A DNA stretch of 64,000 nt from NCBI RefSeq assembly GCF_003143775.1, contig NZ_QFRJ01000011.1:1-64000 (forward strand). Direction: 5' to 3'. The translations under genes were made by a program, and so were the position numbers. This DNA comes from Brumimicrobium oceani (GTDB lineage Bacteria > Bacteroidota > Bacteroidia > Flavobacteriales_D > Crocinitomicaceae). This document shows, in pieces, positions 1-8,982 of this stretch (its first letter is position 1; every line of letters begins with the position of its first letter). Under the pieces are notes generated by a model that worked only from the letters and a program-made list of their open reading frames with translations, was not told the DNA's origin and searched no databases.

Positions 1-114
1 TGACATAAGTTTTAGCCTCGCTTTGTTGAGTTTAGCACCATTATTTTCAACTTGCTCTTTTAAAAGACTAGATAATTGATTAGTTTTACTCTCAGGACTG
101 GTATTCTTTTTCAT
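1..114 (-). CDS. N-terminal fragment of a transposase-like protein, cut by the window edge
   Basis: An ATG on the minus strand at 114 opens a frame that runs without a stop to base 1 (38 codons). It reads MKKNTSPESKTNQL, then a Leu/Lys-rich stretch ending NKARLKLMS. The NKARLKLMS stretch resembles, from memory, the N-terminus of IS4-type transposases in Bacteroidota. Only 38 residues are visible, so no catalytic residue can be checked. It could also be an unrelated small protein. Confidence 0.4.
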   Translation of the reverse strand, partial: MKKNTSPESKTNQLSSLLKEQVENNGAKLNKARLKLMS

Positions 115-364
115 AGATAAATGAGTGAAGTTATTCATCTAAGATACTGAATATCAGTCTTTTAAACAAGTATTTCCATGCTTATTTTACTGATTTTTAA
201 TTAGTTATATTTTTGTCATGTAGTGTACGAAAATTCATTAAATTTATGGGGAAATTTGATTGATGATTTTCAAAAACAATTGGCCTTACATCCATCATTA
301 AACCTAAAAACAAACACTTGAAACAACAATTTATTGTGACTGCTTTTAACTAAACATAAGAAAC
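115..364. other. Gap without a recognisable gene
   Basis: AT-rich spacer between the cut-off minus-strand frame and the first plus-strand gene. It probably holds promoters for both. No convincing terminal inverted repeat or hairpin was seen. Confidence 0.4.
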
Positions 365-802
365 GTGAAAAAACTAATCTTCTTTACAAGCTTACTATTA
401 TTACTTACCAGTTGTGCTTCTACAAAGCAATATGTAAAATTCGCTGGAGCTCAGTCGAACTCGGAAACGAAGGCTCAAATATATGTTCTTAGGCCTTCAA
501 GCTTCGGTTCTGCAATTAAAATGAATATTTATCAAGATGATAAAATAATTGGGAAATTAGGTCCAAATAGCTATTTATCTTGGGATGTTGACGCATCCAT
601 AGGAGAATTTAGAATAATCAGTGTAGCCGAAAACAGTGATATTTTAACAATAAAACCGGTAGCAGGCAAAACCTATTACATTAAACAAAAAGTTAAATTG
701 GGCGTAGTAATTGCGCGCACAGAATTGGAGTTGATTGGTAAAATTGAAGCCGAAGAGATGCTACGAAGATTAAAAAAACCAAAGAGTAATTACGCAGAAT
801 AG
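365..802 (+). CDS. DUF2846-like lipoprotein
   Basis: 145-residue predicted lipoprotein. A short hydrophobic leader ends in the lipobox LLTSC, with Cys17 as the acylation site. The mature part contains the pattern AQIYVLRPSSFGSAIKM, then DDKIIGKLGPNSYLSWDV and AGKTYYIKQKV. This order (RPSS..., a K-x-G-x-L segment, a late GKTYY strand) is typical of the DUF2846 beta-sandwich family as I recall it. The start is GTG. It stands alone, with gaps on both sides. The role is unknown. It is probably anchored to the outer membrane facing the periplasm, since no acidic surface-export signal follows the Cys. Confidence 0.6.
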   Translation: MKKLIFFTSLLLLLTSCASTKQYVKFAGAQSNSETKAQIYVLRPSSFGSAIKMNIYQDDKIIGKLGPNSYLSWDVDASIGEFRIISVAENSDILTIKPVAGKTYYIKQKVKLGVVIARTELELIGKIEAEEMLRRLKKPKSNYAE

Positions 803-1120
803 TTTAATCGGCCCACTTTGATGAAAACGTGACTCCATTTTTTTTGAAAAAGTGAAAGGTGTTTTTTTTACTATCCCTGATGGAGCTTGTTCAAACCTAG
901 TTATTTCTCTCCATCTTATTACAAGAACGGCCAACAGCGCAACATTGCTACTTACAAATTCGAGGAACTTCCCTCAACAACTGCTGAGAAAACCCAGACG
1001 AATCCATCTTACTCTCTAACATTCTTTCACATCTCTTGATTTATTTTTAGAAAATGAACTTCTCGTTATTCCTACTTTGGGCTCAAACGAAAATTACAAA
1101 CTCTAAAAAGAAAAATTACA
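803..1120. other. Gap, no gene seen
   Basis: About 320 bases with poly-T tracts near 840 and 866. No open frame of note and no strong hairpin. It must contain the promoter of the DJ-1/PfpI gene, but no confident TAnnTTTG element was picked out. Confidence 0.4.
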
Positions 1121-1687
1121 ATGGAAAATTTAAAGAACAAAACAGTAGCAATTTTAGTAACTGATGGATTTGAACAATCAGAATTCACAGAGCCAAAGAA
1201 AGCAGTAGAAAAAGCGGGAGCAACAGCACATGTTGTGAGTTTGGAGAAAGGGAAAATTAAATCTTGGACGGATGGAAACTGGGGACAAGAATACGATGTG
1301 GATAAAACAGTAAACGAGGTTTCTGTTTCAGATTATAACGGATTAATATTGCCAGGAGGTGTAATTAACCCCGACTTATTAAGAAACAATTCAAAGGCAG
1401 TTGACTTTGTGAGAGGTTTTGCAGAACACAAAAAGCCCATTTCAGCGATTTGCCACGGACCATGGTTACTTGCAGAAGCGGGAATTTTAGAAGGGCGAAA
1501 AATCACTTCCTATTCAAGTATCAAAACAGACATGATTAATGCCGGTGCAAATTGGGTAGACGAAGAAGTTGTAGTAGACGAAGGTTTAACCACATCCAGA
1601 AATCCAAATGATTTACCAGCCTTTTGTGCTAAAATAGTAGAAGAAATTGCAGAGGGAAAACATGAAGAAATGGCGGAATCTGTTTAA
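1121..1687 (+). CDS. DJ-1/PfpI family protein (type 1 glutamine amidotransferase-like)
   Basis: 188 residues, close to the usual length of the PfpI/YhbO group. It has the acidic residue at the start of the fold (DGFEQSEF, Glu18) and the nucleophile elbow AICHGPW with Cys111-His112. Family members act as deglycases, proteases or general stress proteins, and the exact substrate cannot be told from sequence. The ATG follows an A-rich leader. The next gene, a short dehydrogenase, starts about 50 bases later on the same strand, so the two may form a stress operon. Confidence 0.85.
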   Translation: MENLKNKTVAILVTDGFEQSEFTEPKKAVEKAGATAHVVSLEKGKIKSWTDGNWGQEYDVDKTVNEVSVSDYNGLILPGGVINPDLLRNNSKAVDFVRGFAEHKKPISAICHGPWLLAEAGILEGRKITSYSSIKTDMINAGANWVDEEVVVDEGLTTSRNPNDLPAFCAKIVEEIAEGKHEEMAESV

Positions 1688-1736
1688 TGTTCATTTAAAC
1701 AAATCATTTATTCACACACATTAAAAACAACAAACA

Positions 1737-2372
1737 ATGTCAGACAAAAAACAAAGCGTATTAGTAGCAGGAGCAAATGGAACAACAGGAAGAATAGTTG
1801 TAGAACTTTTAAAAAACTCAGATAAGTACGAGCCAGTTGCATTGGTGAGAAGACCAGACCAACAAAAAAGTTTTGAGCAATATAATGTTTCCACAATTTT
1901 AGGAGATTTAGAAAGCGATTTATCCAACACCATTAAAAATGTTGATAAAGCAATATTTGCAGCAGGATCGGGAGGAAAAAACGTGAAAGCAGTAGACCAA
2001 GAAGGAGCAAAACATTTCACAGACGTCGTGAAGAACGCAGGAGCCAAGAAATTTGTAATGTTGAGCTCAATGGGAGCAGACAACCCTTCTGTAATGCCCG
2101 AATTGGAAGACTATTTAAAGGCGAAGCACAATGCCGACGAACACTTAAGATCCAGCGGATTAAACTACAGCATTGTAAGACCCGGAGCATTAACCGACAA
2201 AAATGGAACGGATAAAATTGAACTTCAAGAAAAACTGGGAAAACATGGCGAAATTTCAAGATCAGATGTTGCTAAAACTCTGGTAGACTCTTTGGAAGAC
2301 GATGTAAGACACAACCAAACATTTGAAATTATTTCTGGTGAAACTCCAATTATAGAAGCCTTGAGAAAGTAG
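1737..2372 (+). CDS. Atypical short-chain dehydrogenase, NmrA-like NAD(P)-binding protein
   Basis: 211 residues with an N-terminal Rossmann fold. The glycine motif is VAGANGTTG (Gly12, Gly15, Gly18), followed by ALVRRPDQ, which suits NADP binding. Later VMLSSMGAD and a SIVRPGALT stretch are typical of atypical SDRs of the YwnB/NmrA kind. There is no classical YxxxK pair at the usual place; YLKAKHNAD lies where the catalytic helix begins. It follows the DJ-1-like gene by 49 bases and is probably co-transcribed. The substrate is unknown. Confidence 0.8.
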   Translation: MSDKKQSVLVAGANGTTGRIVVELLKNSDKYEPVALVRRPDQQKSFEQYNVSTILGDLESDLSNTIKNVDKAIFAAGSGGKNVKAVDQEGAKHFTDVVKNAGAKKFVMLSSMGADNPSVMPELEDYLKAKHNADEHLRSSGLNYSIVRPGALTDKNGTDKIELQEKLGKHGEISRSDVAKTLVDSLEDDVRHNQTFEIISGETPIIEALRK

Positions 2373-2472
2373 ATTTCAGATAAAATAAATTTTAATGCTT
2401 ATCGGGAACTTTACCAGCAGTTTAATAAATTACAATAGAAAACGGTTTTCTCTTAAATTTGACAAAATCCTT

Positions 2473-2504
2473 CCATTGTTGAAAATCATAATTTTCAACA
2501 ATGG
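2473..2504. repeat. Perfect 14-bp hairpin
   Basis: Left arm CCATTGTTGAAAAT (2473-2486), loop CATA, right arm ATTTTCAACAATGG (2491-2504). It lies about 100 bases after the SDR gene and directly abuts the next, larger inverted repeat. It may stop transcription of the DJ-1/SDR pair, although no T-run follows. Confidence 0.8.
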
Positions 2505-2622
2505 TCAGGATGACAGTTTTGGGGATTGGTGGGGCAAAGTAGAGGAAAAAACAAAAGCGCTCTCGCGCTTTTGTTTTTTCCTCTACTTTGAGATATGCCC
2601 CTAGCCTAATGTCATCCTGAAG
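2505..2622. repeat. Nested inverted repeat with a 26-bp perfect core stem
   Basis: The core arms are 2535-2560 and 2565-2590, 26 bases each, perfectly complementary around a 4-base loop TCTC. Outside the core, GGGG (2531-2534) faces CCCC (2598-2601). Further out, TCAGGATGACA near 2505 faces TGTCATCCTGA near 2612. A transcript of either strand would fold into one very stable rod. It may be a strong bidirectional terminator or a small non-autonomous repeat element. Confidence 0.8.
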
Positions 2623-3026
2623 AAAATTTCTTTTTCAATTTGTTGAAAATAGAAATTTGCGAAGGATCTTGTCGGTTCACCGCTTAATCACATCATTGAT
2701 TAGATGTATTTACGGGTAAAGTATCGGATAGGCATTTAAATTTTAACATTAAAAATGTCAGTAATTAATTTTACTGGCATTTTTTGTTTGACACCAAACT
2801 GAGCTAATTAAAGTACAACTTTTGATCTGTGAAGAAAATGTTTTACTGATTTTTGAAGCAGAATTCAATGACGCAATATCCATTTAAAATCTAGGTTCTT
2901 TAATTTATAACGATTAAAGATAAGAGCAAAAAACCACAACAACACAGCCAAAACACTTTATTACCAATCATTTACAAAAAATACAATCTTCAAAAAACTC
3001 TTTAATCCTTTTTTCTAAAGTTCGCC

Positions 3027-3050
3027 TGAAAGTGACAAAGGTCACTTTCA
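3027..3050. promoter_or_regulatory. CRP/FNR-like operator palindrome upstream of nrfH
   Basis: TGAAAGTGAC-AAAG-GTCACTTTCA is a perfect 10-bp-arm palindrome. Its centre reads GTGA-N6-TCAC, the half-site spacing recognised by CRP/FNR-family regulators. It lies about 24 bases upstream of a TATATTTG -7 element, roughly where an activator would compensate for a poor -33 box. A regulator of this family would suit a nitrite-respiration operon. The identity of the regulator is inference. Confidence 0.6.
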
Positions 3051-3073
3051 CTATTTTAAACTAAACAATTATG

Positions 3074-3081
3074 TATATTTG
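3074..3081 (+). promoter_or_regulatory. Probable -7 promoter element for the nrf operon
   Basis: TATATTTG matches the Bacteroidota -7 consensus TAnnTTTG. It sits 20 bases before the nrfH GTG start codon and 23 bases after the palindrome. The -33 position has only a T-run, not TTTG, which fits an activator-dependent promoter. Confidence 0.55.
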
Positions 3082-3101
3082 ATAAACACAAGACGAGAAC
3101 A

Positions 3102-3704
3102 GTGAAAATCTTTGATAAAATATTACCGAAAAAGGGATCTGGATGGCGATCATTTGCAGTGTTTGCAATAGCATGTGTCCTCGGACTTGGTTTCTTTTTG
3201 ATGAGAGAAGCAGAAGTAGTTTCCTATTTATCAGACAATCCTCAAGCCTGTGTAAACTGTCACAACATGACACCAATGTACAACAGTTGGAATCACAGTT
3301 CACACCGTGAATGGGCTTCATGTAATGACTGTCACGTTCCTCAAGACAATATTTTCAACTCCTATTATTTTAAAGCAAAAGATGGTTTGTACCACGCTTC
3401 TGTGTTCACCGCGAGAGCAGAACCTGATGTTATTTTTATGCAACCCGCTTCGATAGAGGTAGTGCAAAACAACTGTATTCGTTGTCACGTTCAGCAAGTA
3501 ACACAAACAAAATATGATGGTTTTATAGAAGATCACCAAACGAACAGAACAGACAGACAATGCTGGGACTGTCATAAAGAAGTTCCTCACGGTACAATAC
3601 ATGGTATGTCATCAATCAGACACAACATTGCACCAAAACCAACAGATCAAGAGGAAATGGTGATACCCAAATGGTTGAAAAAAGAAATGGAAACAAATAA
3701 TTAA
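3102..3704 (+). CDS. nrfH: Cytochrome c nitrite reductase small subunit (tetraheme quinol dehydrogenase)
   Basis: 200-residue membrane-anchored tetraheme cytochrome of the NapC/NirT/NrfH family. One N-terminal transmembrane helix (about residues 17-34) is followed by four heme-binding motifs in order: CVNCH (Cys50), CNDCH (Cys74), CIRCH and CWDCH. It takes electrons from menaquinol and passes them to NrfA in the periplasm. The start is GTG, 20 bases downstream of a TATATTTG box. nrfA begins 10 bases after its stop, so the two are co-transcribed and should form the usual NrfHA complex. Confidence 0.95.
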   Translation: MKIFDKILPKKGSGWRSFAVFAIACVLGLGFFLMREAEVVSYLSDNPQACVNCHNMTPMYNSWNHSSHREWASCNDCHVPQDNIFNSYYFKAKDGLYHASVFTARAEPDVIFMQPASIEVVQNNCIRCHVQQVTQTKYDGFIEDHQTNRTDRQCWDCHKEVPHGTIHGMSSIRHNIAPKPTDQEEMVIPKWLKKEMETNN

Positions 3705-3714
3705 AACAACAGAA

Positions 3715-5208
3715 ATGAAAAATAAAATTCTTTTCGTCGTAACAATAATTGTGGTCTTTGGACTGGGATTATTAGCATCCAGCGTAATCAACAGAAAGAG
3801 CGAGGCCAAGTACATGTACGTTCCTCAGGTTGATATCGCTGAAAATGAGCCAAGAAATGCAGAATGGGGAAAAAACTTCCCTAAAGAATATCAATCTTCA
3901 CTACAAACTTTAGACACAAGTTTTACTAGTTTTCAAGGTGGTTCTTCCACAATTGACATGCTAGAGGAGGATCCTAACTTTGTGGTTTTATGGGCCGGTT
4001 ATGGTTTCTCAAAAAGTTACAATCAAGGTAGAGGTCACGCATATGCGATTGAAGATGTTCACAATTCTTTAAGAACTGGTGCTCCTGAAACTAAAGAGGA
4101 CGGACCAATGCCAGCAACATGTTGGACATGTAAAGGACCTGATGTTCCGCGTTTAATGGATGAAAAAGGAGTTGGTGAATTCTATGCTGGAACTTGGGCA
4201 GAAAATGTTTCTGAAGTCGTAAACCCAATTGGTTGTGCAGATTGTCACGATCCAAACAACATGAAACTACGTATCACAAGACCAGCGCTGGTTGAGGCTT
4301 TCGATGCTATGGGGAAGGATATTAATCAATCCACCCATCAAGAAATGCGATCTTTAGTTTGTGCGCAGTGTCACGTTGAATATTATTTCGACAAAACAAA
4401 AGCCGGACATGAAGGCACACCCTATCTGACTTTCCCATGGAAAAACGGAACTTCGGTTGAAGACATGGAGAAGTATTATGATGACATCGGTTTTTCGGAT
4501 TGGACACATCAAATTAGTCGAGCGCCAATGCTAAAAGCACAGCACCCAGGGTATGAAACATTCATGACAGGTGTCCACGCAGACAGAGGGGTTTCTTGTG
4601 CAGATTGCCACATGCCTTATAAAAGTGAAGGTGGACAGAAATTTACAGACCACCATTTACAATCTCCTTTAAACAATGTTGCCAATTCATGTCAAGTTTG
4701 TCACCGTGAAGATGAGCGTAAACTTATTGAAAACGTATACAGCAGACAAAGAAAAGCGCAAGAAAACAGATTAAAACTGGAAGGTCTTTTGGTGAAAGCA
4801 CACATTGAAGCAGGAAAAGCATGGGAGCTTGGAGCTACTGAGGAGCAAATGAAAGATATTCTCATGGATATTCGACATGCACAGTGGCGTTGGGATTTCA
4901 CTGCAGCCTCTCACGGAGCTTCTTTCCACGCACCTGTAGAAATTGGTAGAATAATGGGAAGTGGAATGGCTATTGCTTCAGAAGCTAGAGTAAAACTTGC
5001 AAGAGTTTTGGCTTCCTTAGGTCACAACGAACCAGTAACAATGCCGGATATTTCTACAAAAGAAAAAGCGCAGGAATATATCGGTTTAGACATGAAGAAG
5101 TTAAAAAGCGACAAGGAAAGATTTAAAACAAATCAACTTCCAAAATGGTTAGAAGAAGCAAGACAACGCGAAGCCAAAATGGAAACTAAGAAGGTAAGTC
5201 AAAAGTAA
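3715..5208 (+). CDS. nrfA: Ammonia-forming cytochrome c nitrite reductase, catalytic subunit
   Basis: 497 residues with a signal-anchor N-terminus. The catalytic heme site is the NrfA hallmark CWTCK (Cys136, Lys140). Four further CxxCH motifs follow: CADCH, CAQCH, CADCH and CQVCH. It reduces nitrite to ammonium with six electrons, in the periplasm, with electrons from NrfH. The C-terminal helical region (RHAQWRWDFTAASHGASFH) is the usual NrfA dimer and heme-shielding part. The downstream cytochrome c synthase probably attaches its CxxCK heme. Confidence 0.96.
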   Translation: MKNKILFVVTIIVVFGLGLLASSVINRKSEAKYMYVPQVDIAENEPRNAEWGKNFPKEYQSSLQTLDTSFTSFQGGSSTIDMLEEDPNFVVLWAGYGFSKSYNQGRGHAYAIEDVHNSLRTGAPETKEDGPMPATCWTCKGPDVPRLMDEKGVGEFYAGTWAENVSEVVNPIGCADCHDPNNMKLRITRPALVEAFDAMGKDINQSTHQEMRSLVCAQCHVEYYFDKTKAGHEGTPYLTFPWKNGTSVEDMEKYYDDIGFSDWTHQISRAPMLKAQHPGYETFMTGVHADRGVSCADCHMPYKSEGGQKFTDHHLQSPLNNVANSCQVCHREDERKLIENVYSRQRKAQENRLKLEGLLVKAHIEAGKAWELGATEEQMKDILMDIRHAQWRWDFTAASHGASFHAPVEIGRIMGSGMAIASEARVKLARVLASLGHNEPVTMPDISTKEKAQEYIGLDMKKLKSDKERFKTNQLPKWLEEARQREAKMETKKVSQK

Positions 5209-5222
5209 AATATAAATAGTGA

Positions 5223-5260
5223 GGAATTCGATTTTTGTCTAAGGATAAAAATCGAATTCC
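5223..5260. terminator. Perfect 14-bp hairpin between nrfA and the cytochrome c synthase gene
   Basis: Left arm GGAATTCGATTTTT (5223-5236), loop of 10 bases, right arm AAAAATCGAATTCC (5247-5260). It begins 15 bases after the nrfA stop and lies within the longest possible reading frame of the next gene. No long T-run follows, so it may attenuate or protect the nrfHA message rather than end it. Confidence 0.65.
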
Positions 5261-5351
5261 TATTTATAGCTTTTTCACTATCTCCAATATCCCCCAGAAA
5301 CCAGCAAAGTGCACCCTACTATTCTACAAGCTTTTCTTTAAAAAATTACAG

Positions 5352-8300
5352 ATGAAGATTTTATACCGTATTTTCTCCTCACCTATTCTTGCCCTAGTTT
5401 TATTGCTCACTTTTGCTGTAGCAATGGCAGTGGCCACATTTGTGGAAAATGATTTTGGAACGGACGCTGCATGGATACAGATTTATGACGCCAAGTGGTT
5501 TGAATTAGTAATGCTTGGTTTAGCACTTTCCTTTTTTGCCAACACCTTCAAATATAAATTGTGGCGCAAAGAGAAATGGGCCATTTTACTCTTCCACCTT
5601 TCCTTTATTATCATACTAATTGGTGCTGGAATCACCCGCTATTCCTCGGAAGCTGGAATCATGAGGATACGCGAAGGAGCAAAATCCAATATGATTATTT
5701 CAGACCAAAATTACTTGCAAGCACACATTTCCAATGCTAGCAAAACACGTCATTTAGAAAAGAAAATAGAGTTTTCACCCTTGGCCAATAACGATTTTTC
5801 TATTTCCTCGGACCTTGAGGGAGTAGACATAGAAATCAGTCATCAACAATTCGTTGCAGATGCTATTCCAGAAATAGTTAACGATGAGGAGAATGGTGTT
5901 CCTATGCTTCAACTGGTCGTTACTTCAGGTAATGGAAGAGAAACAGTATTTTTGGAAAAAGGCGAAATTGAGGAAATTGGATTACATAAACACAAAGTAG
6001 GATTTGAAGCTGAAGGAGACGATGTCATTAACTTAATTGAAGAAAATGGAGCATTTAAAATGTTTACTCCTTTTCCTGTAGATTTCTTCATCATGGCCGA
6101 TCAAAAAGCAGGTGTAATTAAACAAGACACTTTGCAACCGATTACTTTAAGAACCTTATACCGCTCAGGTGATTTTTCTTTTGTCCCCCTATCCTACCAT
6201 GAGTCAGGAAAAATTGATCTAGTCAGTTCTGCTGAAAAACCTCAAGACAACGACCCCACAAAGGATGATGCAGTTGTCCTTAACGTTAAAATCAATGATC
6301 AAACAGAGGAAATCATGCTACTTTATCGCAAGGGTTTTCTTCCCACAACACATGAAATTAACTTTGGCGATATTAATGTAAGTCTATCCTATGGCGCAAA
6401 GCAGATTGAAATACCATTCTATGTTCAGCTCAACGAGTTTCAAATGGAAAGATATCCTGGCTCCGAAAGTCCTTCTTCTTATGCCAGTGAGGTTACCGTT
6501 TTAGATGGAGACCAAGAAATCCCTTCCCGCATATTCATGAATAACGTATTAGACTATGGCGGTTTTAGGTTTTACCAAGCCAGCTACGACACCGACGAAA
6601 AAGGAACTGTTTTAGCCGTTAACCGTGATGTATTGGGAACCACAGTAACTTATATTGGCTATTTCCTAATGATGGTGGGCATGTTTTTCACCTTGTTTGG
6701 GAAAGAATCACGTTTTACAGTAATCAATAAAAAACTCAAGCAGTTAAAGGCTAAAACCACAATAATTGCTCTACTACTAGTGACTACTTTTGGTTCTTCA
6801 ATTCATGCGCAAATGAATCAAGATACTCTTCCAATCATGGATTTAGTGAGTCGTCAGAAAATAGAACCGCAACATGCCGAATTATTTGGTAGAATTTTAG
6901 TTCAAGATTTAGATGGAAGAATAAAACCCATCAATACTTTGGCCTCAGAATTTCTTAGAAAAATTCACGGTAAAACCACTTTCACCATAATTAAAGACGG
7001 AAAGAAAATTAGCTTAAACGCAAACCAGGCCTTTCTCGCAATGCACGTCTCTCCGGGAGCTTGGCAACAAATCCCTGTAATTAAGATAAATCCATTAAAA
7101 GGAGGAAACTTCTTTAAACCCCTTAAAATTACAGATGATGGATTTATTTCATTTGACCACTTAATTAATCCAGAAGGTGAATATGTTTTTACCAAAAAAG
7201 TAGAAGAAGCAAACGCTAAAAAGCCTGCAGAACGCAATGAATTTGACAAGGAGATTTTAAATGTCGATGAAAGATTCAACATATTATACAACATTTTTTC
7301 TGGGAACTACTTGCGTATTTTCCCCAATAGCTTAGATGAAAACGACACCTGGTTTAGTCACAATCACCATTTCAACGATTTTCCAGAAGAAGACGGCCAA
7401 TTTGTAAAATCTATTTCTAAGGCTTACTTTAGTGATGTAGCGACAGGACAATGGAAAGAAGCAACAGATAAATTATCTTACATCAATACTTTCCAAAGCA
7501 CCTTGGGAGCAGAAATTATTCCGAGCGATGAAAAAATAGAAGCCGAATTGTGGTACAATCAGATGAACCTGAATTTCTGGTTATTTATCGTCTTTTTCAT
7601 CATTGGTTTCTTAATGCTGGCCCTCGCTTTGGTAAAGATTTTTTTACAAAACAAGCTAATTGAAGCCCTGTGGAACTTATTGGTAATTGCTTCCTTAATT
7701 AGTTTCTTAGTATTTACAGGAAATATACTTCTAAGATGGTATATTGCTGGACATCCACCTTGGAGTAACGGCTATGAAATGATGATTTTTGTAGCGTGGG
7801 TTTTAATGCTCTGCGGATTATTGACATTCAGAAAATCTGACTTTGCTTTGCCTTTGGCTACTTTATTTGCAGGCTCATTATTATTTGTGAGTTATTTAGA
7901 TTGGTTAAATCCTGAAATCACGAATTTAATGCCTGTTCTAAAATCTTCTTTTTGGCTAAAAGTTCATGTGGCCACAATTGTGAGTAGTTACGCCCCTTTA
8001 GCTTTATCAGCTGTTTTAGGCTTTATGGTGTTAATTCTAATGATTATCAAAACCGAGAAAACAAAAAAAGCAATAGACATACGCATTCAAGAGTTGAGCT
8101 ATATCAACGAAAGCGCAATGACTATCGGACTCTTTGTTTTGGCCGTAGGAACTTTCCTTGGCGGCGTTTGGGCCAATGAATCTTGGGGGCGTTATTGGGC
8201 ATGGGATCCAAAAGAAACATGGGCATTAATTTCTATTATTGTTTATGCAATTGTTTTGCACCTGCGTTTTGTTCCAGCCTTAAACAATCGCTACACATTA

Positions 8301-8507
8301 AATATGACGAGCGTTTTCGCCTTCAGTTCTATCATCATGACTTCCTACGGAGTAAATTACTATCTATCAGGACTTCACAGTTATGCAGCCGGAGACCCCA
8401 TTCCTGTTCCTAAATTCATCTATGTACTGGTCGTAGTTGTTATTTTGGTGAGTATCTTGGCTTACTTTAGAAACAAAAAGTTTAAGAAAAAGAAAGCGAA
8501 TAATTAA
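5352..8507 (+). CDS. Fused ResB-CcsA system II cytochrome c synthase (NrfI-like)
   Basis: About 1051 residues from the ATG at 5352. A TTG at 5235 would add 39 residues but lies inside the hairpin, so the ATG is preferred. The N-terminal half is ResB-like, with membrane helices near the start (LALVLLLTFAVAMAVATFV) and a large periplasmic domain. The C-terminal half is CcsA-like: multiple helices and the heme-handling tryptophan motif WANESWGRYWAWDPKETW. It exports heme and attaches it to apocytochromes. Directly following nrfHA, it matches the arrangement of NrfI, the dedicated CxxCK synthase of epsilonproteobacteria. It could also serve all c-type cytochromes of the cell. Confidence 0.9.
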   Translation: MKILYRIFSSPILALVLLLTFAVAMAVATFVENDFGTDAAWIQIYDAKWFELVMLGLALSFFANTFKYKLWRKEKWAILLFHLSFIIILIGAGITRYSSEAGIMRIREGAKSNMIISDQNYLQAHISNASKTRHLEKKIEFSPLANNDFSISSDLEGVDIEISHQQFVADAIPEIVNDEENGVPMLQLVVTSGNGRETVFLEKGEIEEIGLHKHKVGFEAEGDDVINLIEENGAFKMFTPFPVDFFIMADQKAGVIKQDTLQPITLRTLYRSGDFSFVPLSYHESGKIDLVSSAEKPQDNDPTKDDAVVLNVKINDQTEEIMLLYRKGFLPTTHEINFGDINVSLSYGAKQIEIPFYVQLNEFQMERYPGSESPSSYASEVTVLDGDQEIPSRIFMNNVLDYGGFRFYQASYDTDEKGTVLAVNRDVLGTTVTYIGYFLMMVGMFFTLFGKESRFTVINKKLKQLKAKTTIIALLLVTTFGSSIHAQMNQDTLPIMDLVSRQKIEPQHAELFGRILVQDLDGRIKPINTLASEFLRKIHGKTTFTIIKDGKKISLNANQAFLAMHVSPGAWQQIPVIKINPLKGGNFFKPLKITDDGFISFDHLINPEGEYVFTKKVEEANAKKPAERNEFDKEILNVDERFNILYNIFSGNYLRIFPNSLDENDTWFSHNHHFNDFPEEDGQFVKSISKAYFSDVATGQWKEATDKLSYINTFQSTLGAEIIPSDEKIEAELWYNQMNLNFWLFIVFFIIGFLMLALALVKIFLQNKLIEALWNLLVIASLISFLVFTGNILLRWYIAGHPPWSNGYEMMIFVAWVLMLCGLLTFRKSDFALPLATLFAGSLLFVSYLDWLNPEITNLMPVLKSSFWLKVHVATIVSSYAPLALSAVLGFMVLILMIIKTEKTKKAIDIRIQELSYINESAMTIGLFVLAVGTFLGGVWANESWGRYWAWDPKETWALISIIVYAIVLHLRFVPALNNRYTLNMTSVFAFSSIIMTSYGVNYYLSGLHSYAAGDPIPVPKFIYVLVVVVILVSILAYFRNKKFKKKKANN

Positions 8508-8631
8508 ACCTTTCAGCTGAATTTGCTTGGCTAAGCTCTGTTCAATTTAAACATCAAACAAGGCTGTCTGTGTAAGCTTTTTTGTTTAATTTAGTTTCTA
8601 TTAATTGATTCATAAATGAACACTTTGAATA

Positions 8632-8982
8632 ATGTTTTTTGACAATCCTTTATTCATGATTCCAACTTTAACTGGAGCGATATTCGTTTTAGTTGGAGTA
8701 TTCATGTTAAAGTTTCCTCCAAAAAACATTAATAGCCTATATGGTTACAGAACAAGTAGCTCCATGAAAAGCGATGAAAGGTGGATTTTTGCACAAAAGT
8801 ATTCCGCCAAAGAATTCATTAAACTTGGTTTAATTTTAATGGTGATTGGAAGCGTGGGTATATTCGTTTATCCTAATGAAAATTTGGCTACTGGAATCGG
8901 AATGGGACTAATGACAATTGGAATAATAACAATAATCGTAAGGGTAGAAAGAGCCATAAAGAGAAAGTTTGGACAAGATTAA
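8632..8982 (+). CDS. SdpI-family membrane protein
   Basis: 116 residues. There are hydrophobic helices at about 8-26, 62-79 and 85-102. Between the first two lies the family signature GYRTSSSMKSDERWIFAQKYS, the soluble loop typical of SdpI/YhfL-type proteins. In Bacillus subtilis SdpI gives immunity to the SdpC toxin. Members elsewhere, including this stand-alone copy, are uncharacterised. No SdpC-like partner is adjacent. Confidence 0.75.
   Translation: MFFDNPLFMIPTLTGAIFVLVGVFMLKFPPKNINSLYGYRTSSSMKSDERWIFAQKYSAKEFIKLGLILMVIGSVGIFVYPNENLATGIGMGLMTIGIITIIVRVERAIKRKFGQD

Larger units (their letters stand above)
2373..3026. other. Repeat-rich gap with nested inverted repeats
   Basis: No gene is supported; a 69-codon frame at 2395 runs through the hairpins and looks spurious. 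The left half is a series of hairpins (listed separately). The TGTCATCCTGA ... GAAGGATCTTGT segment at 2611-2672 looks like a dispersed intergenic repeat found in this phylum (from memory). The right half is AT-rich and leads to the nrf promoter. Confidence 0.6.

Noticed and set aside
1708-2259. Minus-strand frames opposite the SDR gene
   Set aside because: Antisense shadows of a well-supported coding gene.
2395-2604. 69-codon plus-strand frame
   Set aside because: It runs straight through two perfect hairpins; the peptide has no family features.
5235-5351. N-terminal extension of the cytochrome c synthase from TTG
   Set aside because: The TTG lies in the hairpin, and the extension is hydrophilic and unlike a ResB start.
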